Of a DNA stretch of 64,000 nucleotides, positions 25,246 to 36,473 are shown in pieces (positions within the stretch are counted from its first letter, which is position 1; every line of letters begins with the position of its first letter). This DNA is from Boesenbergia rotunda (lineage: Eukaryota > Streptophyta > Magnoliopsida > Zingiberales > Zingiberaceae). Where the stretch lies: contig JAGFNQ010005258.1 of assembly GCA_024364735.1 (NCBI GenBank), positions 238,450-302,449 of the forward strand. Reading direction: 5' to 3'. The notes under the pieces were generated by a model. That model saw only the letters and a list, made by a program, of their open reading frames with translations. It was not told the origin of the DNA and made no database searches. The translations under genes and the position numbers were made by a program.

Positions 25246-25831
25246 TCGATTTCCTTCGAGAGAGTTCGAAAGATATCTTATTTCGTTTTGCGAAATATTA
25301 CCAAAATGCTTGATTTTTTAAATTCAATTTAGAACTGTGATAATTCGACAAGTAAATATTTTAATTTCTATAATTTTTTTTTAAAAAAACGCCCTTGTTT
25401 TCGATTGAGTTTTAGTTATAATAAAATTTTTTAAAAAATATCCTTTTAATAATCTGATATATTCTTTTGCATTTTTTTAAAATATCCACTCACACTTTCA
25501 AAATTGTCATTTTACTCGCCCAAAGTTTAAAGCTAACTCTTCTTCCATTGGGTCTCTTTTTTATTATTATTTTTATTATTATTATTCGTCTTGGCCACTT
25601 TGAGCCCTTAGAAAGCATATTTGATTTTTTTTCTTTAATCTAAAAAACTTTTTATAATAAAAAAAATTCAATTCTAATGAACAGGATTAATGACAAACAC
25701 ATCGTGTGCCTGAGACTCCCCCACAAACACCCTTCTTCCCAGCAGTTCATCTCCCCACAAATTCAACATTCCCACCAACACAATCCACATCCAAAATCCG
25801 GAAGAAGAACTCCAAAATTCACAGAAGCGCT
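25246..25831. other. Spacer between LPXK and the R3-MYB gene
   Basis: AT-rich. It holds the LPXK promoter on its right-hand strand and the 3' UTR of the R3-MYB gene. No additional gene is seen. Confidence 0.5.
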
Positions 25832-26214
25832 TCAGAAGCTCGAAGAAAGGTTCCTCGAAGTCCAATACTTCTCGATCTCCTCGGCCGTTCTTCCCGGAAT
25901 CCTCCCGGCGATCAGCTTCCACCTGCACGCCAAACAAGAATCAGAAAATGAAACAGGAAAACGGAGCTGGAGCTGTTCTCGATCGATCAGCAAACCTCTC
26001 TCCGACCAAACTATACATCCTGGCGATCAGGTCGTCCTCGTCCTCTGAGAACTCCGCCTTGGAATAATCCTGACTGTTGCTCTCTGAAAAACGAAGCGAG
26101 CACGGAGTTCGGCGTCAGCGGAACAGAGAGGAGGAGCTTTGAAGAACTAGGAAAGTGCCTACCTTTTGAATCGGAGGAAAGAGCATCATCCGATGATTGA
26201 TCCATGCCTCTCAT
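25832..26214 (-). CDS. Single-repeat R3-MYB transcription repressor (CPC/TRY/ETC-like)
   Basis: Small nuclear MYB without activation domain. Members compete with R2R3-MYBs for bHLH partners and restrain trichome, root-hair or pigment programmes. Three exons on the minus strand, 26214-26163, 26083-25996 and 25922-25832, give 76 residues; the second ATG at 26205 would give 73. The R3 repeat covers about 28-70. It contains the bHLH-contact signature D/E-L-x2-R/K-x3-L-x6-L-x3-R as D35 L36, R39, L43, L50 and R54, and ends IPGRTAEEIEKYWTSR. The repeat is split by an intron directly before WKLIAGR, the usual place. Almost nothing follows the repeat (NLSSSF), as in the CPC group. Exact orthology within the group is not decided. 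Confidence 0.93.
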
Positions 26215-27119
26215 GAATTGAATATACACTGATGATGACGATGGTGATTTGCAGAATTAAATTCCTATAGAGATATATATACATGGAAAAGGAGGTTGGG
26301 GAAGAATCACTGGTAGGAACAAGGAGGTAGGGAAGACTGGTAGTTGGCAAAAGAAAGAGATGAGGTCTGATAGGTTGGTGAGAACATTTTTTGTGTGTTT
26401 TTTTGGTCAAAAATCAAAACACCCACTCAAGTATTCAAATCTTCGAAAAGCACCTTTTATTCCATCGTAATTTTTGTACTAAATTTGGTGGCAAAAAATC
26501 ACGCGTCCCATCCAATTGGTGCATAGTTATTTATAGAGGGTTAAATCATGAATAATTTTTGTCTTAAAAATAATGACCAATATATAAAAAAATACATGAA
26601 CCTAATAAATATGATTCGCTCTAGCGTCTCTGTCAATTTTTTTCAAGATTAACATGAATGAGATAAACTTATCTCACGATCAACTCTCCGAAAGGAGTCC
26701 ATTTCCTCCAACACTTATAATATAAATTAACACGATATGATGTTATTTTATATAAAATAAATATAAAATGGTATAATTTATTAGAATTATTCGTGTCGAA
26801 TGATATTTTTTGATATGAAATTATGGGAGAAGATCATTATTTTCAGACCTATCATGAAAAGTGATAGTTTATTTAATAAGGAGTAAAGGGTGAAATAATA
26901 AGGATTTGAGGATGTCAACAGAAAATTTTGAAGCTTCGAAATGAGGAGCATTTTGGAAAAAAAATAGAGTTTGCGGTAAAATGAAAATTGTTGAGTTCTA
27001 GAGGGGTTTGAGAATAAAGATATTCCCAAGTACGGAAAGGAATCGAAGACGACATTTGATAGGGGACGTTTCCAATATAGGGAATAAGGATAAAGACAAA
27101 AGTCCCCACATATAACATG
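26215..27119. other. R3-MYB upstream region, no gene
   Basis: AT-rich intergenic DNA that should contain the R3-MYB promoter on the minus strand. Open frames at 26787-27118 are low-complexity and match nothing I recognise. Confidence 0.5.
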
Positions 27120-27122
27120 TAA

Positions 27123-27839
27123 GTTATGTTTGATAGGAGTAATATAATCGAGTTTGTAATATAAGTTTGTAATATAATGTAATCTTGATTACATTATTAT
27201 GTTTGGTAATAAATTGTATATAATCTTTGATAACCATTACAAGTTGGATTCCTTTGTTTGGTGAGGGGTAATCTATCCTGTAATATAATTAAGATTGACG
27301 ACCATCGTCGGCCGGCCGGTGACCATCGACCGGTCGACGGTCGTCAGCCGTCGGCCGATCGCCGGCAGTCGCCGGCGGCCGTCAGCCGTCGGCCGATCGC
27401 CGGCGGTCGCCGGCGGCCGCCGGCCGACCGTCGGTCGCCGGTCCACCGCCGGAGGTCGTCGGTCCACCGTCGGAGGTCGTCGGTTGCCGACCGACCGCCG
27501 ACGGTCGCCGGTCGCCGGCCGACCGTCGACGGTCGTTGGCGGTCGCCAGTCGCCGGCCATCGGCGGCCGTCGGCCGCCCGCCGGTGGTCGGCTATCTGTC
27601 GTCGACGGTCGCCGGGCGGTCCGACGACTGTCGCCGCTCGGCCGACGACTTTACAAGCTGTAATATAATCCAGATTATGAAAGTTTTATTTTGTAATCCA
27701 GATTACAAATCATCAACCTCTTTTATAATCGAGATTACATTACATTACAATTTTAAAATTATTTCAAATAAAGTAATCTAACTTGTAATATAATCTTGAT
27801 TACATTACAGGGTGGATTATACTCTACCAAACGGAGCTC
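27123..27839. mobile_element. Tourist-like MITE with GC-rich core, copy 1
   Basis: Arms rich in TGTAATATAATC-type strings and inverted ends (TTATGTTTGATAGGAG against AGCTCCGTTTGGTAGAG) flank a GC-rich core at about 27290-27655 made of CGCCGG/CGGTCG permutations. Arms and core match the element at 28000-28937. A TAA stands before the left end; the right duplication is no longer exact. Overlapping open frames in the core are caused by its composition. Confidence 0.8.
27290..27655. repeat. GC-rich imperfect repeat core of MITE copy 1
   Basis: About 365 bases built almost entirely of short CGCCGG, CGGTCG and CCGACGG permutations, in sharp contrast to the AT-rich arms. Periodicity is less regular than in copy 2. 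Confidence 0.75.
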
Positions 27840-27999
27840 TAGTGTAATGATAAGATATTTAAGTCTTAAAAGTATAATTGAGTTTATTATCACATAATAA
27901 ATTTATAAAAATAAATAAAAAACAATTTTTAATAAAATCTAATAAAAAATATTCTCTCTTATAGTAATTCATTTGTTTTATTGATTTACCTATCTATAA

Positions 28000-28937
28000 G
28001 GCTACGTTTGATAAGGGGTAATATAATCCGATCTGTAATGTAATCAAGTTTGTAATGTAATGTAATGTAATCTTGATTACATTGTTATGTTTGGTAATGA
28101 GTTGTATGTAATCTTTGATAACAATTACAAGTTGGATTCTTTTGTTTGGTGAGGGGTAATCCATCCTGTAATGTAATCAAGATTGACGATCGACGACCGT
28201 CGCCGAGCGGCCGGTGACCATTGACCGGCCGGCGAATGCCGCCGACCGCCGGCGAGCGCCGCCGACCGCCGACGACGGCGATCGAGCGGCCGGCGGCCGG
28301 CGGCCGGCGGTGGTTGCCGACGCTCGGCTGCGGTGCTCGCCGGCGCCTGCCCGGCAGCGGTGGTCGCCGGCGCTCGGCGACGGCCGGCGACGGTGGTCGC
28401 CGACGGCCGGCGACGGTGGTCGCCGGCGGCCGGCGGTGGTCGCCGGCGGCCGGCGGTGGTCGCCGGCGGCCGACGGCGGTCGGCGGCGGCCGGCGGCGGT
28501 CGCCGGCGGTCGGCGGCGGTGGTCACCGGCGGCCGGCGGCGGTGGTCGCCGGCGGCCGGCGGCGGTGGTCGCCGGCGGCCGGCGGCGGTGGTCGCCGGCG
28601 GCCGGCGGCGGTGGTCGCCGGCGGCCGGCGGCGGTGGTCGCCGGCGGCCGGCGGCGGTGGTCGCCGGCGGCCGGCGGCGGTGGTCGCCGGCGGTCGGCGG
28701 CGGTGGTCGCCGGCGGTCGACCGGCAGCGACCGACGACGACCGACGACTTTACAAGCTGTAATGTAATCTAGATTACGGAGGTTTTGGTTTGTAATCCAG
28801 ATTACAAATCATCAACCTCTTTTGTAATCGAGATTACATTACATTACAGTCTTAAAGTGATTCCAAACAAAAGAATCCAACTTGTAATGTAATCTCGATT
28901 ACATTACAGGGTGGATTACACCCTACCAAACGCAGCC
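28000..28937. mobile_element. Tourist-like (PIF/Harbinger-type) MITE with GC-rich core, copy 2
   Basis: Element of 938 bp with terminal inverted repeats GGCTACGTTTGATAAGG and, from the other end, GGCTGCGTTTGGTAGGG. It is flanked by TAA at 27997-27999 and 28938-28940, the 3-bp target duplication of PIF/Harbinger elements. The arms carry many GTAATCTAGATTAC-like partial palindromes. The core at 28185-28750 is a GC-rich minisatellite. No transposase is present. Confidence 0.88.
28375..28715. repeat. 23-bp GC-rich minisatellite inside MITE copy 2
   Basis: The unit CGGTGGTCGCCGGCGGCCGG plus CGG (23 bp) is repeated about eight times almost perfectly from about 28505 to 28710, with degenerate units before. 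Since 23 is not a multiple of three, all three forward frames stay open and cycle through the same 23-residue pattern. This explains the overlapping long open frames here; none is a gene. Confidence 0.9.
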
Positions 28938-28984
28938 TAAATGATTATGAAAAAATAATGAATCAGACAGCTGATAAATTGAAC

Positions 28985-29205
28985 CTGGGATGATCGGCCC
29001 GGCTCCACGAAAGTTTCCCACCGATCACCAAGGTAAATCAGGAAGCACTCGCGGTGGTCAGTCTAGAAGCCCAGTGACCCAGAGTTCGCGCCCTATTTGG
29101 AGGAAAAATTCCTACAAAATATGTCGTAGCTGGGGATCGAACCGCGGATGTGTAAGTTAACAACTAATGATCTTACCACTACATCATAGTTCTGGGAGTA
29201 TCTAT
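28985..29205 (-). mobile_element. tRNA-derived SINE-like element
   Basis: On the minus strand a tRNA-like head has TGATGTAGTGGTAAGA (box A-like) and CGGTTCGATCCCCAGC (box B-like), followed by an unrelated body with GAGTGCTTCCTGATTTACC and CCGGGCCGATC. A second partial copy of the body lies at 45450-45545. Confidence 0.7.
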
Positions 29206-30229
29206 AAATGATTATGAGATTGATGGTGTGGAATCTCTAAAATTAATGTATGTATGATTTTATTAATAAAAATAAAAAATATTTAATGGATTAACAGAGA
29301 GTATGATGATTCGGAATTCAAATAGGGAAGGACCAACTTTAAAGTATATTTTCGATTACAGAAAAAAAAGGTAAATGCATGAGGCGGAAGGTACATAGTA
29401 GGGTAATCATAAGTCATTCCTTTTTAAGAATCGATCCTTTAATTATTACGTTAATAATATCATATGTCCATCTTTTGTCCTACACCTCAGAGATAGATTT
29501 TTGACTATGGAGGTTCTTTGTTGGATGAATTTTAGATTTACCTTATAGGTGAATTGGAGAAAGATAATTCATCCCCAGATTAATTGTGTTGCTAAAATAT
29601 AAATATCTATATTAACTAAAAATAAATAAATACTTAAAAACATAAATTTTAAAAATCCTAAATTATTATTTTTAAATAAAGAAATGCAACTTTAGAAATA
29701 AATTATTTGCTTTAAAAAAATTGAATATAAATATAAATAAATAAATACTAAAAAAATAAAATTAAAATTATCCTAAATTATTATTTTTAAATAAAGAAAT
29801 GCAACTTTAGAAATAAATTTTTTCTTTTTTAAAAAGTGAATAAAAATATAAATAAAAAAATGCGACGATTAATTTAAAATGATTATCTTGTTATATGGTA
29901 TATTCTTAGTTGAATTTTGAATACAAATCTATAGATTAGTTCTATACATTAAAAATGCACTTTTCTTTTAAATTTTATTAAAATAATAGTTTATTAATAA
30001 TTTAATAGGGTAAAAATCACAAATATATTTGATTACATAATTGTAACCATTATAATTTTCTAAATGACAACTGTAATATTATAAAAACTATGAATCTTTT
30101 TTTTCAAACAAGTATTTTCGATTTATCTTGACCATCGAAATTTGTTTTTCGTGAAGCTGAATTAATCATTCGAGATTCGACATTACCTAACCTCGTTAAT
30201 TAATTTTTCTAATTACTATGAAATCTTAT
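29206..30229. other. AT-rich spacer
   Basis: Low-complexity AT-rich DNA with a local near-duplicate: AAATTATTATTTTTAAATAA and TGCAACTTTAGAAATAAATT recur at about 29660-29703 and 29772-29819. No gene is seen. Confidence 0.55.
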
Positions 30230-31050
30230 GATGGGGTTGAGCATCCCATGATTGACATATAGATTGAAGAAGCTATGTGTCAAGGTCTGCCGAAGCTAAG
30301 TGACTCTCTCAGACTTCTGAGACCTCCTCAGGAGGGTAGACTCCCGAGATCATTCTAAAGCTGGAGACCCCCGAGACCTTCTGAGGAAAGCAAGCTCCCG
30401 AGATCACTTTGGGAGGGTGGATCCCCGAGATCACCCTAGGAGGACAGACTCTCGAGATCACCCCAGGAGGACAGACTCTCGAGATCACCCCAGGAGGACA
30501 GACTCTCGAGATCACCCCAGGAGGACAGACTCCCGAGATCACCTTGGGAGGATAGGTCATCGAGATCACCTCGGGAAGACAGACGCCCGAGACCTTCTCA
30601 GGCCAAAGGACCTCGAGATCACATCGGAGAACGGAGCCCGAGGGTCATCCTATCCGATAGCCTAAACTCAAATAACCATCCCATTTTTTCCAAATCTACG
30701 GATAATTATCGCCGATAATTATTGAATAATTATGACCCGTAATATGTGACCATTAAGGTCTTAATTATCGCAACGACCTGGATTTAATTACTACAGTGGT
30801 CGTTACAAGGGTTATCTGGTAACCGATAACTGAGGGGACGTGGGGATACGTGTAACCACCGCATCAGGTATATAAGGTACTCCAACCCCCCATGTAAGGG
30901 GGTTACGCTCATCTTACTCACAACTTCTCCTTAGTTCTTTTCCTTCTATATACTCGAGTACTGACTTGAGCGTCAGAGTGGGCACCGCCAGAAAATCTCC
31001 GACGTATTCCTCTTAACGTTTGTGTTAATTTCGTAGGGTGAGAGTTTTTT
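30230..31050 (+). mobile_element. LTR remnant with TATA box and internal tandem repeat
   Basis: Non-coding segment with a 27-bp tandem repeat, then AT-rich inverted strings (ATTATCGCCGATAATTATTG). A TATA box TATATAAGG follows at 30869-30877, and then a T/C-rich leader with GACTTGAGCGTCAGAGTG, an arrangement typical of the promoter/R/U5 part of plant LTRs. No internal coding region or second LTR is visible. The superfamily is not certain. Confidence 0.55.
30310..30620. repeat. 27-bp tandem repeat
   Basis: The unit ACAGACTCTCGAGATCACCC plus CAGGAGG (27 bp) is repeated about four times nearly perfectly at 30444-30551 and in decayed form on both sides. Being 9 codons long it yields a repeated peptide in open frames on both strands; I treat these as spurious. 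Confidence 0.88.
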
Positions 31051-31204
31051 CCTTTTCGTCACTATCCTCGTGGGTTAAACTCTGATGGCTGAGTGTCCGG
31101 GTCAATTCCTTCTGGAACATCCTATTTTCTTCTATACAAAATTTGTTGTTATTATCAGAACGTATGAACATAATATTTTTTTTTAGGAAAATAATATACT
31201 TAAT

Positions 31205-31330
31205 AAAAAATCTCAAGAAAAGATCAGTGAATAACGTGACGTTTTACATACAGTGATTTTTGACGGGTTCATCGTGCCCTCAGGATATAATTTGATTCGG
31301 GACGGTGGCCGAAGGTCGCCCGTGTATCAG
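31205..31330. mobile_element. Fold-back MITE, partial copy 2
   Basis: AGTGAATAACGTGACGTTTT, GACGGGTTCATCGTG, CAGGATATAATTTGATTCGG and CCGAAGGTCGCC match one arm of the elements at 9240-9605 and 35135-35345. Most of the second arm is missing. Confidence 0.65.
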
Positions 31331-31605
31331 AGTTTTTTTAACTATATAAATAATTTAGGATGTTATTTTGACTTTTTACCTTATATAGAAATGTATTTTG
31401 TTGGAAAATAAATTATAAAAGCATGTTTTCGGTAAACATGCAATTCACTGGTCAAAAGTCAAAACAAATACCAACTCCCTCTCACCTTCTCCGTCCTCCG
31501 GTCTCCTCTCGCCAAGGTCAAAAAGGCGATCTCAATTCTCATCGACAGATCTAGTTCCACCGACAGATCCACTCGATCGCGCTCCGACGTCGGCAGGTTG
31601 GGACG
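31331..31605 (+). other. Upstream region and 5' leader of the FAX-type gene
   Basis: Contains a CT-rich leader (about 31480-31600) before the start codon at 31606. No further gene is seen. Confidence 0.5.
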
Positions 31606-34273
31606 ATGCATGACTTCTGCTTCACGATACCCTACGGCCTCCTGGTCCTCGTCGGCGGTGTCGTCGGCTATGCGCGGCGGGGGAGCACAGCGTCGCTGGC
31701 CGGCGGAGCGGGTTCCGGACTCGTCCTTCTAATCGCCGGATTCATTAGTCTCAAGGCGTTCGAGAAGCGACAGAACTCGTACTTCGCCTTGGGCCTCGAG
31801 ACTGGTAGGAAATTCTCTTGGCTCAGCTGACCTAGATTTTACTGGAAAGCTTACAAATTCATGCCTTCATGGGTGTCGTTCTCGATGATCTGACTGTTTC
31901 TGTGATAAAAAATTGGATCTAGCTGCCACTTTTCGATGTGATAAATATTTCGCAGTTCTTATTGTGATTTCTTTATGGAAAAGGGGAGATGCCTGCGTTG
32001 ATCGTGGTGCAGTTGTTTTCTACTAATCGGAACACATGAATCTATAATTATTAGTCCTTCACGTTTCTTCATCTACACTTGCAGTATCAATATTTGGTTT
32101 TTGAATATATAATGTGAAAATGACAGTGCTACTTATCCTTCATCCATCCATGGGATTGTCGTCGTATCTTAAATAGGAATGCATACGGAAAACAGATTAT
32201 TAGACTAAGACACTCAAACAATTATAGAAGGGGATAGGACGGAAATACCGAATCAGGGTACAGAACCAAGGACGAAAACAATGAAAATAGTTCCAAGGAT
32301 TAACCTTTCATCCTAACACAAGTTTTGGTTAGCCAAAAGACCAGTATCATAGTGGGGGCAAAGAAACAAAAGGAAAGGTGGTTTATGCTATTGCTTCTTA
32401 TGGTAAGTGGGGTGTATTAACCTGTTTGAACCGTGCAAACTTGTTGCTGTAATGCTCACATAATACATGCCCATTAGGATGCATTTTCCATTCCCAACTT
32501 GGTTGTTGCATAAGGTGATAAGCAGGTAAGAGGAACAATTACTACTATGTTACTCATTTTATGATATGACTTGTTTTATGGATATGTACTTTACATTTGA
32601 AATTCTTATGAATAGAAAGAAGCATTCTTGCAGTTAGTTTTGACCTTTTGGGGAATTATTGTAAACCTATAAACAACACGCATCACCATAAGTAGCTTGG
32701 TGCTGAACTCGGTGATAACACATTCAAGGGCAATTAAGTATAGCTTAGTGAGTCAATTTCAACTTTAGTTTTAGGCTTCAATTTTAAATGGTCTTAGCAT
32801 AAAATGCAAAGCGCCAATACTTTTGTACCTTGTTCACATGATTGGTTTGTTTCCATGAATTAACTCATGGACAAGATGTTATGAGCTCAAACATTTCAGT
32901 TTGTTGACATTATTGTACATGTTTGTGCACACACTTGGCTATAATCTCATGAGTATACTCATATATAAGATCGTCAAAAATTTCATTCAGAACCTAGCAA
33001 AGAGTGTCACTGGAAAACTTATTTTATGCTTTATAAGATTCTCATAGATTTGTGATACATAATCAACAGTACTATTTTGTTAAGAGTAGTGAAATTATGG
33101 ATTCCAATGTCTATTGCACACTTGAATCAACCATAAGATTTAGTTAAATTCTACAATGGAGTTTGAGCTCAGATGAGGTTCCAAGCACTAGCTTGTATAG
33201 CATATAAAAGCTCATAGCTTGAGTTGATCATAAGTAGGGCGTAGGGCAGTACTTGTTGAGTTGTTGTTTTGTTATAAGTTACTTAAACTGATACCTGTTG
33301 ACTAGTTTACTGTTTTCTTAAATTACGACCTTGTACTAAATTTTCTTCTCCACAACTGTTCTAGTAACACAATCTGTTACCTTGTCTCTTCACAGTTTGC
33401 TCCCTTACCCTCACATATGTCATGGGAACAAGATACTTAGAGACTTCCAAGATAATGCCTGCTGGATTAGTTGCTGCTCTTAGGTATGTATTTTGCTCTC
33501 TCTTCGCTTTGTGGACTAAGCCATGGACCCGTGAACCTGCATAGCAGAGTACATGTTTGCTTCACGCATTTTGTAATATTTATTTAATTGAGCAACCTTT
33601 ATATTTTCTTAATTCAAGGGAAATATCCATGGTGACAATATTGCTACATACTATTAATGAACTATTTAGTTTTGGCGCTGCATACTTTCCTGATAGTTCA
33701 GAAAGGAAACAGTAAGTGAAAGTCCAGAGTGGGAGAAAATGTACCCATTAGGTCAAGCAGGAATTACTAAGAATTGATACATTTTGGTTTAAGAGTTTAT
33801 TTCAAATTCAATTTTTGATAGAAATTAAGAAAAACCGAGAGCATTCTATTAAGCTAACCTCATAGATACTAAATTGAGGCCTCCAGTGGATTCCCAGTAA
33901 ATGAATTTTCTTTGGAAAAAATCACATCGATTGTTGGTATTCTTGATGCCCGTCATCCACAAACTAGTGAATATTAACTAGTAGTTCAAGTCTGTGAACT
34001 GAAAGAAAGCATTAACCAAGATCATTCATAGTTGATGTTAGAATTATGAAACCAATATGGCAGTAAGCCCATTGTTTCTCTTAATATAATTGATGGATTG
34101 TGCTCGCTCTTTTATCCTTCTACTGAAATTTGAAGAGTTTCAACAAACATAAATGCATACTGAAAACTCATGAATTGCTTATCATGTGATCTCTATGCAG
34201 TGCATTGATGTCTCTGTTTTATCTGTACAAGATGGCAACTGGAGCAAATCATATTCCACCCAAAGCTGAATGA
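31606..34273 (+). CDS. TMEM14 / FATTY ACID EXPORT (FAX)-type membrane protein
   Basis: Small membrane protein of the Tmem14 (UPF0136) family. The plant members without a transit peptide (FAX5-7 type) are thought to move fatty acids across secretory-pathway membranes. Exons 31606-31804, 33396-33483 and 34201-34273 give 119 residues. It begins MHDFCFTIPYGLLVLVGG. Four hydrophobic segments lie at about 7-24, 31-48, 65-80 and 88-108; between the first two lies RRGSTASLAGGAGSG, the glycine-rich family signature. The C-terminus ends HIPPKAE, a lysine-containing tail. There is no N-terminal extension, which argues against a plastid envelope FAX1-like protein. Exon 1 is GC-rich and the rest AT-rich. 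Substrate and membrane are inferred from the family. Confidence 0.92.
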
Positions 34274-35134
34274 ACATGTCGACTACAAAAATCCAGAAAG
34301 CATTTAGCAGGTTCACATTGATCATAATCTGACATTAGTTATGCAAGTGATGTTATATTCCAAACACTATGAACTATGTTTTGTTTTGGCAAACTATATG
34401 TGTCATCTTGTTTGGAGGAAATTGCTCAATTTGTGACGACATTTTTACATCGGAGATGTGTTGCTTTATATCACTACTTAAAAGATCTCAACCAAAGGAT
34501 CTAGAGGTGATGGAGTAGCCATGATTTATGTTAGCCCATGCTCGGTCATGTTCACGAGCCTTGTGCTCGACTAGGTTAGGGTTGGACTATGTCTAGCATA
34601 ACCTAGGCTGTTTCAGATCATTAGCGTCTGATACACTCGAATTGAGGGAACTTTTTATTAAAAGTAATGGTCTAAAGGTGAGTGAATTATGTCCCAAGAA
34701 CTTTCAATTAAAGTTAGAGGTTGGATGGAGAATTGTGCTACATCCTACATGGTGGAATGAAAACAAAGAGAATAAATCTTAGGTTATGTTTGCTTCATGG
34801 GATGGAAATAAGAGGGGAAATACACAAATAAGCAAAGAGAAGGCGAGGAGAGGAAGAAATGTAGTTTACTTGAGATGGTTGGCAAGGGGGAAATGGTAGA
34901 GAGATCTTTTTTATGGCCTAATCAAACCTTTGAGGTTGCATAGTAGGGAGGATATTATGTCTCTTGGCTTCAAGGTTGTCGATGATCCCCATTTTGTCCC
35001 TAGGTTATCTTGTGAGCTTCGTAGCATGAAGTGGTCCTCAACCTAACATGGAAGATAAATTGTTGAGCTCCATCAGGTAACTATCATTTACCGTTGGTAT
35101 CCACCATGTGGTTTTTTGATATGAATAATGACTG
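34274..35134. other. Intergenic, no gene
   Basis: The 3' flank of the FAX-type gene. No recognisable coding region or named repeat was seen before the MITE at 35135. Confidence 0.5.
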
Positions 35135-35345
35135 GGAGAGTAAAAATGGAAGAGTGAAAATCATAGTGAATGACGTGACATTTTGCATGCACGATCTCCG
35201 ACGGATTCACCGTGTCTCCCAGGATATAGTTTGATTCGGGAGAAGGCCGCCGATGATGTCCAAGCGATAATCAGACATGTGCATGTAAAATGTCACGTCA
35301 TGTCATATCATTTACTATGATTTTTACTCTTTCATTTTTACTCTT
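35135..35345. mobile_element. Fold-back MITE, copy 3
   Basis: Terminal inverted repeats of about 55-60 bases: GAGTAAAAATGGAAGAGTGA, then AATCATAGTGAATGACGTGA on the left. On the right the reverse complement reads GAGTAAAAATGAAAGAGTAA, then AATCATAGTAAATGATATGA. The short centre shares AGGATATAGTTTGATTCGG with the other copies. It is non-coding. Confidence 0.85.
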
Positions 35346-36473
35346 CTTATCATTGCTCTTTTGATATATGTGAAGTTAGTTTGGTTGATTGCAAATGAAT
35401 TTTCGTTCTACATTGGGCATTTTGTATTTATGAGGTTGATTTATGTTAAATCATAATATTTGAAATTGTCAACATGTACGAAAAGAGACTCTTTCTTGCA
35501 CGCAGCCTGTAAGGTTTGCCCAGAGTCCGGACATTAAATCAAGATTATTCGTGTGTGAGCACAAAATGAATTTATTTTTTAAATAAATTTTAAATTCAGA
35601 TGATTCCTAATAACTTTGTCAGCAACATCCGAAAAGCATCCAGATTTTCTAACAAATTTTTTATTTTATGTTTACTTCCTTCGACGGTAAATTATAGAAA
35701 ACTCCTCAATCCCTATTTATCTTTGCATTCATTCTTTGATGAATTAAGTATAAAATAGTGAAAACTGAGTATATAGTGTAAAGATTTAAGTATAAAAGAG
35801 TGAAAATTAAGTATACGATTTCTTGATGTGATGGATGCAAGTTTACATACTTAAATTTTTAATTTTTATACTCAATTTTTTTCAAATAATACTTATAAAC
35901 TTGTCTGTATCAATTCTTAAAATTTTATAATTAATTTTTTTTTTTTTTTTTTTTTTTCTTTCGATCTAATTTTTGCCCGTTGTATTTCTTCTTAAAATAA
36001 TCGTCTCCATTCAATGCTTTAGCCACATCCGTACAAAAGTTTCTGATGATTACACAAATTTATTAATTTTATTGTTTGAATAATTTCAAGATTCCCCTCT
36101 CAAAGTATATTCCAAGCATCTCTTTTTTTATAAAAAAAACTCTTTAATCAACAATTAAGCAAGTGAGACTTTCTTCTTTTTTTTTCCTCTTAATTTTTGT
36201 TTGCTTTTATTTATTTATTTTCAATATATAAAAAATTATTTTATTATCTATTTAAAAATTTAAAATAATCAAAATTATTTATTTTTTAGTTTTTGATAAG
36301 CTTTAACCAAATTCATTATAATGATTAAAAAATAATAAATAAATAAATAACGATGGATCATGTTAGATAATACTACTCCGCGGGTTCGTAATCCGTATGA
36401 TATAAACGCTCTTCTTCTTCTTCTTCTTCACATCATCATTGGCCATCGTTTTTCTCCATCGCCGAAGGGTTCC
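35346..36473. other. AT-rich upstream region of the 36474 gene
   Basis: Low-complexity DNA with a T-run at about 35935-35957. The CTTCTT-rich leader just before 36474 is probably the 5' UTR of the next gene. No other gene is seen. Confidence 0.5.

Noticed and set aside
27258..27668. Long Arg-rich open frames on both strands
   Set aside because: Same cause: the GC-rich core of the first MITE copy.
28214..28772. Three overlapping long Arg/Gly/Pro-rich open frames
   Set aside because: They are produced by the 23-bp minisatellite, which keeps all frames open; they lie inside a MITE and resemble no protein family.
30309..30665. Repeated-peptide open frames (DHPRRTDSR-type and the reverse-strand version)
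   Set aside because: They reflect a 27-bp tandem repeat in an LTR remnant and have no start context or domain.
36360..36473. Longer N-terminus for the secreted protein
   Set aside because: It would put over 30 residues before a clear signal peptide; the ATG at 36474 fits better.
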